This document shows, piece by piece, positions 55,440 to 64,000 of a DNA stretch of 64,000 nt. Every line of letters begins with the position of its first letter. Within the stretch, counting starts at the first letter, position 1. The position numbers and the translations under genes were made by a program. The notes under the pieces were generated by a model. It did not search any database, had not been told where the DNA came from, and saw only the letters and a list, made by a program, of their open reading frames with translations. The DNA is from Plotosus lineatus (taxonomy: Eukaryota > Chordata > Actinopteri > Siluriformes > Plotosidae): NCBI GenBank assembly GCA_024760905.1, contig CM045735.1, forward strand, positions 33,133,749-33,197,748, in the 5' to 3' direction.

Positions 55440-56200
55440 CCAAAAATGTACCAGCCCCAGATTCATCTGATGCCTGTGTAATAACCCATGTCCAATTTCA
55501 AACAAAAAAGGCCTGAATGGTTGGATTTAATTTCATTTTGCACAAACAATAAAAAGTAAACTTGCATAAGACATCAAACCCTCATCACATACTGTGTATT
55601 TGTTTAAAACTCAGATCAAATCAAATTTATGATTAATATCAACAATTAGATTCTTCCTTGAGCATAAAATTATACCATTTTTCATTGTAATGCTGTCATT
55701 TGTTGTTCTAATAACCATATCATAGCATAATATTATAACAAGCACCGAAATTGCACTAGAAGCAATTTCAGTACATAAATAAATCAGAGAAATCAATTGA
55801 TTCATGCTGGTGAATCGGTTCGCTATAAAGAGTCCTTCGAAAAATGAACCGATTTGACGCCATGACTCACACAGGCGTCGCGCGAGCAGAGAATATGATG
55901 GAACCGTTAGAAATTAAACTTGAATGCAGCAAGGGTCAATAAAGCACTTATAACGTCCTGTAGTGTTACCCAGACTCATTGAGACTCACTTCGACTCCAG
56001 TTCTTAAACGTTAAGGAACATTTTTTAGTCGACTTGGCCATAAAAGAAAACACTGACACAAACATTAAACGTGGTTAATTCTCCTGGGCGCGTGCGGGTG
56101 TTTATCGTATTGTTTTACTTACATATTCGTAAGAATGATGCTGAAGTCTTGATGAGCAGGTGTGTATCTGCCTTTAGCTGCTTTAGCCGGGGAGATAAGA
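55440..56200. other. unassigned DNA
   Basis: AT-rich to 55800, then GC-richer with several CpGs. No repeat or gene recognised apart from the motifs noted for 55810-55870. Confidence 0.3.
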
Positions 56201-56204
56201 CATT

Positions 56205-56507
56205 TTATCTCACGCTTTTCGTACAATAAACGGTGGGGCTGGAAAAAGGGACGTTGGTTTTCACTTCTATAAAAGATAGAAAGCGGGAGATCCTTTCATT
56301 GCTCGTCACGCGCTCGAATCCTCTCAGAGCTTTAAAACCGTTGGCATGACGCTTCCCTTCGATTTCCAGCGCGAGCGCCTGGTCGCTCTTTATGTGGTAC
56401 GCAGCAGACCGGGTCCTAGTGCCGGCCTCCGTTCCAAAGCGCGGATCAACAGGTTGCTGAAGATTTGGCGTGTTTTCCCCACTCTGGTCCTGTATGACCC
56501 CCTGCAT
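56205..56507 (-). CDS. unrecognised 100-codon reading frame, possible exon
   Basis: The minus-strand frame starts MQGVIQDQSGENTPNLQQPV and continues through a region with balanced, non-repetitive composition (RTRSAAYHIKSDQALALEIE, then FKALRGFERVTSNERISRFL). It is GC- and CpG-richer than its surroundings and matches no transposon family I know. A strong donor-like GTAAGT lies at about 56124-56119 on the same strand, but a stop at 56205 precedes it. It could be part of a host exon, an old coding relic or chance. Confidence 0.25.
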   Translation of the reverse strand: MQGVIQDQSGENTPNLQQPVDPRFGTEAGTRTRSAAYHIKSDQALALEIEGKRHANGFKALRGFERVTSNERISRFLSFIEVKTNVPFSSPTVYCTKSVR

Positions 56508-56730
56508 TGCACTTCTTAAGGATTTCCACCTGATTAAAATAATGAATAATTACCATATTCATAACCTGAAGTGGGTGCAGGAAAAGCACTAAAGTGTCCT
56601 GGGAAGGCTTTCTTTAGGCTCAAGGGTAATCCTGATCATGGAAGAGCTGCAAGTATTGTCGCAAGGAGAACAAATATTTTAAACTGACCCTCCCATGTAA
56701 ACATTTATAAAACCATATTGAGATAATTTA

Positions 56731-57033
56731 CAAATGAGTACATCAGAGGGACAGCACATGTAAGAGGTTTTGGAGACAAAGTCAGAGAGGCTAGATTGAG
56801 ATGGTTTGGACATGTACAGAGGAGGGATAGTGAATATATTGGTAGTAGGATGCTGAGGTTGGAACTACCAGACAGAAGGCCTAGAGGAAGACCAAAGAGG
56901 AGATTTATGAATGTGGTGATGGGGGACATGAAAGTAGTTGGTGTAAGAGAAGAAGATGCAGAGGATACGGTGAGATGGAGGTAGATGATTTCCTGTGGCG
57001 ACCCCTGAAGGGAACAGCCAAAAGGGAAAAAAG
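56731..57033 (+). pseudogene. RTE-type LINE, 3' end (5' truncated)
   Basis: A frame at 56796-56984 reads MRWFGHVQRRDSEYIGSRML then RRPRGRPKRRFMNVVMGDM and ends before the family's 3' UTR 'cctgaagggaacagccaaaa'. Typical 5' truncation of a LINE insertion. Confidence 0.85.
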
Positions 57034-57302
57034 AAGATGGAGACTCAGTGGTTAAGGCTCTGGGTTTCTGATCTGATACGGTTGTTCGAGTTCCAGTACT
57101 ACCAAGCACTCAGACTTGAACTGATGATCAGGGTCACAATGGATGAGACACCATTACCAGATTGGACATCCCATTCATCTAGTTAGTGAGTTATGCGCGT
57201 TCTCAAAATACAGCAACTGCCAAATCACTAAGTACCATTTTGACCAGAAAATGAACGCTGTCAGTCAGTCTGCCCTGGACTTGGGGGACAATGTAGTTAG
57301 AT

Positions 57303-57514
57303 ATCATGGGGGAGTCTGATGCCTCCAGGCTGCCTTAGATTAGCACTACAGGCAGCAGAATCTCCCATGATATCCAGGCAGCAGTGTGTGTCCAGCATAC
57401 TCCCACTGCTGGCTATAATGCTCATCTAAGGCAGCCTGGATATCATGGAGGATTTTGCTGCCTCCAGGCTGCCTTAGATGAGCACTACAGACAGCAGTGG
57501 GAGTACAGTATGCT

Positions 57515-57525
<11 letters not shown>
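57303..57525. repeat. large imperfect hairpin with flanking direct repeat
   Basis: 57385-57440 is an imperfect reverse complement of 57462-57525 (arms about 55 nt, loop about 20 nt; core 'ctcatctaaggcagcctgga'). The right arm is also a direct repeat of 57318-57358 ('cctccaggctgccttagatt'). A (CA)n array follows (57523-57548). Confidence 0.85.

Positions 57526-57548
<23 letters not shown>
57523..57548. repeat. (CA)n microsatellite
   Basis: About 13 CA units. Confidence 0.9.
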
Positions 57549-57550
<2 letters not shown>

Positions 57551-57559
57551 AAACTACTT

Positions 57560-57742
57560 GCAGTGTGCATGTCTTCTGGATGTGGGAGGAAACGAGAGTA
57601 CCTGGAAAAAACCCATGCAAGTACTAACCAATTATGGAAGTACCCCAGAAAGGTCCCAGTGCCCAGGACTCGGCCTCAAGGATATTCTTGCTGTGAGGCT
57701 GATGTGCTAACCACCGCAACTCTGTGCCACCCTTATTTCCTA
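57560..57742 (-). repeat. tRNA-like fish SINE, 5' half (minus)
   Basis: 'cttctggatgtgggaggaaa' plus 'ccatgcaagtactaacc' and the complement of the tRNA head, 'tgctgtgaggctgatgtgct' plus 'aaccaccgcaactctgtgcc'. Same family as 2954-3270. Confidence 0.65.
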
Positions 57743-58028
57743 CTTTGAATATAGAAAGACCAGTTCCTGGAAAGTGTTGTTTGAAGTGACGTGGAGGTGA
57801 GAGGACAGAGTGAGTGTAACAACAACAACAAAAAAAAAACTGTGAAGAAGTTGGAAGGGACTGTATCGGCAGGCAAAGATATAAGAGCATGGTATAAGAG
57901 ACATGGGAGCAGGGTTTTGGACATTCTTCTGTATCCTTGCTCTAACGTGTACTGTAGGTGAAACATGTTTAGTGTGTACAGTATGTGTGTTTTTAGAACT
58001 GCTGTGCTTTACTTGCCTTCTCACTCAC
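57743..58028. other. unassigned DNA
   Basis: Nothing recognised apart from a short (AAC)n run at 57820-57832. Confidence 0.35.
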
Positions 58029-58300
58029 TTATGTGGTGAACTGCTTAATCCTATTAAGGTTGCGGGGAGGCTGGAGCCTGTCTCAGCTGGTTTTGGGCGA
58101 TGGCGGATTACACCCTGAACTGCTTGCCAGACCATTGCAGAGCATACACACAATCATTCACACTCACACTCATACCTCAGGGCAATTCAGAACAGCCAAT
58201 TATCCCAAAGTGTATGTATTTGGATTTTGAAAGGACACCAGAATACAGAGAAGAAACCCACACAATCACAGGGAGAGAGCATGTAAACTTAGAGGTTATA
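58029..58300 (-). repeat. tRNA-like fish SINE, 3' half (minus)
   Basis: 'gaactgcttaatcctattaa', 'tacaccctgaactgcttgcc', 'gaacagccaattatcccaaa' and 'gaaacccacacaatcacagg'. The tRNA head is missing. It could have formed one SINE together with 57560-57742 before rearrangement. Confidence 0.6.
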
Positions 58301-58379
58301 CAAAGGTGGTGATTATTTGTATTTTTAAACATTGCCTAAAATAGCTTGTAGTACCATCACAATACAAACAAAACAACCG

Positions 58380-58513
58380 TCGCGCGCCCTCTTTTGGGCA
58401 TTTAAAGACATGACGTTGTCAGCTGACCTAAAGTGAAATCACATGACCAGCACGAGACGCACGAAGACAGGAAGCCGGAAGAGATTTTCCAAACTCTTGC
58501 TGTGTGTCGGTAA
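58380..58513 (+). promoter_or_regulatory. candidate TATA-less promoter and first non-coding exon
   Basis: The stretch is richer in CpG than its surroundings. It has a TCACATGACC E-box-like site (58438-58447), an ETS-type CCGGAAGAG (58475-58483) and then a donor-like GTCG|GTAAGA at about 58507-58516. This arrangement is typical of a vertebrate housekeeping promoter with a short 5' UTR exon. No coding exon downstream could be recognised within the window. Confidence 0.35.
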
Positions 58514-58519
58514 GATGCT

Positions 58520-59785
58520 ATATGAGAACAATTAACTTTGTTTTTATTTTTATTTTTTGTTGCGTATTCAGTTATTTATTATAATGAATGGCAGTAAAAT
58601 GCAGACATAAATATTATATACGATAGTCTGCATGATTAGGTAAGCAACACTATTACTATTATTATTGTTATTGGATTGTGAGCTAACTTGAATCCCGTTT
58701 TTCCACCCAAATTAATTTTTTTTTTTTTTTAATATACGTTTTTACGTTGTTGTTCAAAAAAATGTGTGTCGAGTTTGCTGCGTCGAGTTTGCTGCATCGA
58801 GAAAGTCGACGTTTGTGTTTATGTGTGAGTTTGTTGATGTATCAAATGCGGAATTGATGCCTCGATATTCAAGCACATGTTAACTTTTTTAGAAGGAATA
58901 AATAATTTTGAGACTTTTGGACGCGCTGCTATGGTAAAATAATCAATTGAAGGGTGATGTGATACGACCCAAAGCCAAATAAATTTAAAAACTCCAAAGT
59001 TCATCATTTTCCTGCAGTAGCACCTCCAGAAGTTTTAATAAGTAATTTGCCAAACTGCTTAAAATCTCCCGTTGGTCAATTCTGTTACATTTTTTGAGAG
59101 GAATGTCACAGTTGCTCCTGTGTTATTTAATACTGGTTTCTGAACTTAGGTGTCTGTGATACCTGGGCACCATTTGCTCTGCTAGCATTATCAAATTTCC
59201 TCATGACTTCTACCGGTATGTATGGAGCCAGGGTTGTCATTACATGCAAAAAAAGACATGGCAGAAATCTAGTCAACTTTATTTGAAATTTCTCCTCCAA
59301 CTAGGAAGAGGTGAAAACTGATAGTGATATCATTTAAAAGCATGCATGTCTACTGATTCACAAAATACTTTCCTTTCCAAAACGGATAGTCAATGAATTT
59401 TTATCTGTTAAAATGTGTGTTACTGACGTTACAGTTTCACCGCATGGAAAGATGTCTCTCTAGATGCTCACTTACTTTTTACTATATGACAAACTAAGTA
59501 AAGAGACATGTTTCTGGCTGACCTAAACCTATACTTGGTTGTGAAAGTACATAATAATACACAAAATGGACAAATGACCCCTGGTTCACAATCTATATGT
59601 GGAAGTTCATCAATTTCTAGTATGAGCCTATCATATCATATCCAGCAGATACTAGAATTTGCATGGACAGTGATGGATGGAACACTTCCAACAACATGAA
59701 CAATATGTTACTGAACACTGTGTCATGTGGCTGAAAAAAGTTTTGAGTAATGAAACAAACCAAACTTAGTAAATCCGCGACCCTT
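58520..59785. other. unassigned AT-rich DNA
   Basis: A short tandem duplication 'tcgagtttgctgcg/tcgagtttgctgca' lies at 58768-58799. Otherwise nothing recognised. Confidence 0.35.
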
Positions 59786-59803
59786 AAGATCATATCTAAA
59801 TCT

Positions 59804-60163
59804 GTCTGTCTGTCTTCCTTTCGGCTTTTTCCCTTTTACTCGGGAGTCGCCACAGCGAATCATCTGATTCGCACGTTTGATTTGGCAGAGGTTTTTACGT
59901 CGGATGCCCTTCCTGTCACAACCCTTTTTTAGCAAGGGACAGAAACACGCTGACGACTTTGCAGCCTACTCTTTATGAAAGTCAGCAATGGTTCTTTTAC
60001 ATGCCTCTCACCATAGACAGTGAGAGACATGGCCCGCCTTTGATAACCCAGTGAGCTGCACTGGGGGGGGGACAGTGACAACCTTGTGGAGAGTGGGACT
60101 CGAACCCCCAACCTTCGGATCAGCGATCCAGCACCCTATACCACGAGACCACCACTGCCCCCT
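59804..60163 (-). repeat. tRNA-derived SINE with perfect 15-bp target duplication
   Basis: Full-length minus copy of the GGGGCAGTGGTGGTCTAGTGG family. Flanks atcatatctaaatct at 59789-59803 and 60164-60178 are identical. Confidence 0.92.
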
Positions 60164-60179
60164 ATCATATCTAAATCTA

Positions 60180-60457
60180 ACCATCTCAATTGTTTTCTAG
60201 TTGAAAGCTGAAGTTTTATTTATTTATTTTCCCCCTGTATCCTATCCAATGTGGCTGAGTTGAAACAGTTCTGTAAAGAAGAACAACATAAATATCCTTC
60301 GATAAACTCTGTGCTAGTCATTTGTTTGAGGCTATTGCTACCAAAGGCACAAAAATGTCATTGAATTAGCTAGCAAATCCTTGCGTTTACTGTTGTCACA
60401 AGCCGTGTAAATGTTTTATGGCTGGGCTCAAAAATTACAATTGTTTCTGTGTCATTA
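60180..60457. other. unassigned DNA
   Basis: Nothing recognised. Confidence 0.35.
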
Positions 60458-60510
60458 GAAAAAAATCAGACTACTTCTTCTTCTTCTTCTTTTACTTTCG
60501 GCTGCTCCCT

Positions 60511-61785
60511 TCAGGGGTCGCCACAGTAAATCATCCGCCTCCACCTCACCCTGTCCTCCGCATCTTCTTTTCTGACTCCAACGACCTTCATGTCTTCGTT
60601 CACCACATCCATAAATCTCTTCTTTGGTCTTCCTCGAGGCCTTCTGCCTGGTAGTTCCAACCTCAGCATCCTACTGCCAATATACTCACTATCCCTCCTC
60701 TGTACATGTCCAAACCATCTCAATCTAGCCTCTCTGGCTTTGTCTCCAAAACATCTTACATTTCTGATCCTATCCATCCTCGTTACTCCCAGAGAGAACC
60801 TCAACATTTTCATCTCCGCTACCTCCAGCTCTGCCTCCTGCCTTTTCTTCAGTGCCACTGTTTCTAATCCATACAACATCGCTGGCCTCACCACCGTCTT
60901 GTACACTTTTCCCTTCATTCTTGCTGACACTCTCCTATCGCACATCACACCGGACACTTTTCTCCAACCATTCCAGCCTGCCTGCACATGTTTCTTCACC
61001 TCTTTTCCACACTCTCCATTGCTCTGGATTGTTGAGCCTAAGTACTTAAAATCCTCCACCTTCGTTATCTCTGCTCCCTGTAACATCACCGTTCCTCCTG
61101 GGTCCTTCTCATTCACACGCATGTATTCTGATTTTCTGAGGCTAACCTTCATTCCTCTCCTTTCCAGGGCATACCTCCACCTCTCTAGATTTTCCTGCAC
61201 TTGTTCTCTGCTCTCACTACAGATCACGATGTCATCTGCAAACATCATAGTCCATGGAGATTCTTGTCTCACCTCGCCTGTCAGCCTGTCCATCACCATA
61301 GCAAACAAGAAGGGGCTCAGAGCTGACCCTTGATGCAGTCCCACCTCCACCTTGAATTCGTCGGTCACACCGACAGCACACCTCACCGCTGTCTTACATC
61401 TCTCATACATGTCCTGCACCACTCTAACATACTTCTCTGCCACTCCAGACTTCCTCATGCAATACCACAGTTCTTCTCTTGGCACCCTGTCATATGCTTT
61501 TTCCAGATCCACAAAGGCACAATGTGGCTCCCTCTGACCTTCTCTGTACTTCTCTATTAACATCCTCAAAGCAAACATTGCATCTGTGGTGCTCTTTCTT
61601 GGCATGAAACCAAACTGTTGTTCACAAATGCTTACCTCTGCCCTTAGTCTAGCTTCCACTATTCTTTCCCATAACTTCATCGTATGGCTCATCAACTTTA
61701 TCCCTCTGTAGTTGCTGCAACTCTGCACGTCTCCCTTGTTCTTAAAAATGGGCACCAGCATACTTCTCCTCCACTCCTCCGGCAT
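60511..61785 (-). pseudogene. RTE reverse transcriptase, open for 424 codons
   Basis: From MPEEWRRSMLVPIFKNKGD it holds the RT fingers and palm: NYRGIKLM, FVDLEKAYDRVPREELWY, GLHQGSALSPFLFAMVMD and the catalytic FADDIVICSESREQ (intact). The C-terminal part has VEDFKYLGSTIQSNGEC, AMLYGLETVAL and LRWFGHVQRRDSEYIG, then RPRGRPKKRFMDVV. The domain appears uninterrupted, but the Tigger insertion cuts the ORF just upstream and the endonuclease is deleted, so no full protein can be made. Confidence 0.9.
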
Positions 61786-61802
61786 CTGCTCACTCTCTAG
61801 TA

Positions 61803-62568
61803 CAGTAAAACCTCCGCTGACGAACGCTTAAGATCACGAACTTTTCGCCTCAAGAACATTAAATTTGCGAGCATATAGTCTCTGCTGACGAACTAGTTTT
61901 CGGCGGACGAACCAAACCACGCGGTCGAACAGCGCCACGGTGGCGACCCACGAGAAGTTGGCCTATGCGCTCATGGCGTCACAGTTCGTCACCCCCTTTC
62001 TTTGAGTGCGGAAGTGGTTTGTGTTTGATAGACATTTTGGACCATATTGAGTGTACTTTTGCTATTATGGGACCGAAAAAGACTCCACCACAGGCAGAGA
62101 TCATTGAAAAACACGAACGAGGTGTGCGTTTGTGTGACTTAGCGTCCCAGTACCAGTACAAGGAACAAGGAAGCTATTAAGGGTGCGTGTGTGGCTAAAG
62201 GTGTTTCCAAACAGTAGGCGTTTCCAAACACTCCTTCCAAACAGTAAGTCCCTCCCTCCCTCCTCCTCCCACTCCATTCCATCAAGCCATCAACTACCAT
62301 CACAAAGGTAAATAAAACGACTTTATTATACAGTACAGTTTATTTCTTTAATTACAATACAATAGCACATTTATTATACATAAAATAAGGTATATTTTTG
62401 TGTAGTTTTAAGGCTTATTTAGTAGAAAATTATGTTTTATGGGGACCTGGGAACAGATTATTCTCATTTTAATGGTTTCTTATGGGAAATAAATGTTCGG
62501 AAGACGAACTTTTCGCCTCACACACACTTTCAGGGAACCAATTATGTTCGTGAGCAGAGGTATCACTG
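61803..62568 (+). mobile_element. Tigger/pogo MITE inserted in the RTE element
   Basis: Ends 'cagtaaaacctccgctgacg' and 'cgtgagcagaggtatcactg', TA at 61801-61802 and 62569-62570. Removing it restores continuous RTE sequence. 766 bp, with a leftover transposase N-terminus at 62067. A partial second copy is at 9388-9616. Confidence 0.9.
62067..62180 (+). pseudogene. Tigger transposase N-terminal remnant
   Basis: The frame reads MGPKKTPPQAEIIEKHERGV followed by RLCDLASQYQYK. It resembles the first helix-turn-helix of CENP-B/Tigger-type transposases (…EIIxxHExGxRxCDLA…). It stops after 37 codons and the DDE domain is absent. Confidence 0.65.
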
Positions 62569-63416
62569 TACCTTGTTGAATGTTCTTGTCAGAAAATCTA
62601 CTGCTACCTCTCCTAGACACTTCCATACCTCCACAGGTATATCATCAGGACCAACTGCCTTTCCATTCTTCATCCTCTTCAATGCCCTTCTCACTCACCC
62701 TGACTGATCTTTGCTACATCCTGCTCCTCAATGGTCATCTCTTCTACTCTTTTTTTCTCTCATTTTCCTCATTTATCAGCTCTTCAAAGTACTCTTTCCA
62801 TCTTCCCAGCAGACTTCTGTCATCAGTCAATACATTTCCCTCTCTGTCCTTTATCAATCTAACTTGCTGCATGTCCTTCCCATCTCTATTTCTCTGCTGT
62901 GCCAACCTGTATAGATCATTTTCTCCCTCTTTACTATCCAACCTATCATACAAGTCATCATACGCCCTCTGTTTGGCCTTAGCCACTGCTACTTTCGCCT
63001 TACGCTGTGTCTCCCTGTACTCCTGTTTGCTCTCTTCGGTCCTCTCAATGTCCATCCACACCGTGATAAAATAGCTTAAACCCTGCTCCGAAGCTTTTAG
63101 CTTTGCTGCCTTTCCACCTGGTCTCCTGAACACACAGTATGTCCACTTTCCTCCTCTGCATCATGTCAGCCAGCTCTCTACCTTTTCTTTGCATAGTTCC
63201 AACATTCAAAGTCCCCACTCTCAGTCCTAGACTCATGCCTTTCCTCTTCTCTCTCTGCCTACGGACACGCCTCCCACCTCGCCTTCTTCGACGTCTTCGA
63301 CCAACAGTAGTCCAATTTCCATCAGCACCCTGTTGATTGACAGCACTGATGGCGGTCGTTGTTAACCCGGGCCTCGAGCGATCCGGTATGGGGGTAATAC
63401 TTCTGATTTGCATCAT
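62569..63416 (-). pseudogene. RTE 5' leader, endonuclease start and linker (deleted inside)
   Basis: 63416-63045: leader SAVNQQGADGNWTTVGRRRR and the endonuclease start VGTLNVGT...VQETRWKGS, ending at KLFYHGVD. An internal deletion at about 63060 removes the rest of the endonuclease. 63060-62744: linker EYRETQRKAKVAVAKAKQRA, LYRLAQQRNRDGKDMQQVRL and DREGNVLTDDRSLLGRWKEY. Continues to the Tigger insertion at 62570. Confidence 0.85.
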
Positions 63417-63561
63417 AAATATTTGGCATTGGTTTTACGTCGGATGCCCTTCCTGACACAACCCTCTGCATTTCTCCGGGCTTGGGTCCGGCATGAGGGG
63501 GAGAGACACTGGTTAGTAAGCCCCCCCCCACCTCATGGCTGCATTCGAAAAAAATCAGACT

Positions 63562-63980
63562 GTGTCTATGTTTATTATTGTTACTCGAGCAAAAGTGAAG
63601 ATCAGATTACGTTTTTAAGATGCATTGAAACATAAATGCAGGTCATTCCATACGGTTCACTTTTTTATTACTGTATGTACTGCTTCTGTGTTAAATAAAA
63701 ACAATAAATTGGTTGTTAAAAGCACCGACGTAAGACTGGACAAGACCATCAGTTGACTTGCTTTTGGTGAATGCCATATTACCAAGGACTAAAATTACCA
63801 ATGTAATAACATAAGTGTTGCATGTTCTCTCAACTTGCACCAACAAGCAAACAAAAAAATTATAGAAAGCAGATTGAAAGTCCAAATATTTGTTTAATTG
63901 TGTTTGTGTCATGGGATTTTACCAGCCCGTGTAACAGAATGACTCAAAATAACGCATCAACGGCAAATTGGGAACACACT
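63562..63980. other. unassigned DNA
   Basis: Nothing recognised. Confidence 0.35.
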
Positions 63981-63981
63981 A

Positions 63982-64000
63982 CAGACGCTCCCCGACTTTA
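63982..64000. repeat. left terminus of a CAGACACTCCCC-family MITE, cut by window end
   Basis: 'cagacgctccccgacttta' after TA at 63980-63981 matches the ends of 11651-12689 and 19426-20502. Confidence 0.7.

Larger units (their letters stand above)
60473..63546 (-). mobile_element. RTE-type LINE, full-ended copy with 15-bp target duplication
   Basis: Minus strand, 5' end at 63546 and 3' end at 60473 with a (GAAGAA)n tail. Flanks gaaaaaaatcagact at 60458-60472 and 63547-63561 are identical, so both ends are original. It is 3.07 kb including a 768-bp Tigger insertion with its duplicated TA (61803-62570). The 5' UTR (63400-63530) contains 'acgtcggatgcccttcctga'. Most of the endonuclease is deleted. 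Confidence 0.9.

Noticed and set aside
56205..56507. Naming the unrecognised frame as a specific host gene
   Set aside because: No domain or remembered homologue supports any name.
60590..61560. Plus-strand frames of up to 247 codons over the RTE reverse transcriptase
   Set aside because: Antisense shadow of the RT frame; Leu/Ser-rich with no domain.

Overview
This is repeat-rich vertebrate DNA, most probably from a ray-finned fish. Evidence for that is the mixture of Tc1 copies with long inverted repeats, RTE-type LINEs with a 'GAAGGGAACAGCCGAAAGG...GAAGAA' 3' end, a Tf1/sushi-type chromovirus, several tRNA-derived SINE families of fish type and dense CA/TA/GA microsatellites. I recognise no intact host protein-coding gene. 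The only candidates for host transcription are an unrecognised exon-like reading frame (56.2-56.5 kb, minus) and a promoter/first-exon-like stretch (58.38-58.52 kb, plus). No prokaryotic feature, CRISPR array or rRNA gene is visible, and none was expected.

Layout. 0-5 kb: a tRNA-SINE and a 3-kb hAT element (1833-4829, 8-bp target duplication) filled with shuffled modules. 5-6.4 kb: a chimera of two LINEs. 6.4-10.2 kb: a composite TA-target MITE carrying a wrecked LTR element, followed by further MITEs. 10.2-17 kb: SINEs, another MITE, an interrupted LINE (14.1-15.9 kb) and a second composite MITE. 17.1-18.7 kb: Tc1 copy 1. 18.7-21.2 kb: MITE mosaic. 22-23.7 kb: an RTE LINE. 24.6-28.4 kb: SINEs and unassigned DNA. 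28.6-30.5 kb: Tc1 copy 2 (minus). 31.8-34.2 kb: a TIR-bounded element related in inverted orientation to the inside of the first hAT. 34.8-38.4 kb: an old Tc1 relic that hosts Tc1 copy 3 and other insertions. 39.0-42.3 kb: a YqaJ-type transposon-protein relic split by a LINE and a SINE at one target site. 43.5-49.4 kb: a GTF2IRD2-like hAT that hosts a complete-length but inactivated chromovirus (44388-49328). 49.5-52.3 kb: further composite MITEs. 53-57.7 kb: SINE, Tc1 relic, MITE, RTE tail and a hairpin. 58-60.2 kb: SINEs and the candidate promoter. 60.5-63.5 kb: an RTE LINE with an open reverse transcriptase, interrupted by a Tigger/pogo MITE.

The parts relate by parasitism and nesting rather than as a pathway. 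RTE-like and other LINEs supply reverse transcriptase, and SINEs with 15-bp target duplications probably borrowed it. Tc1, pogo/Tigger and hAT transposases presumably moved the many non-autonomous derivatives. Target-site duplications let the order of insertion be read at most sites. The most informative observations are: the chromovirus has an 11-nt primer-binding site complementary to its own predicted mRNA 5' end (Tf1-type self-priming); all three Tc1 copies share one internal deletion junction; and composite MITEs spread as units. I found no convincing evidence of a previously undescribed functional system.
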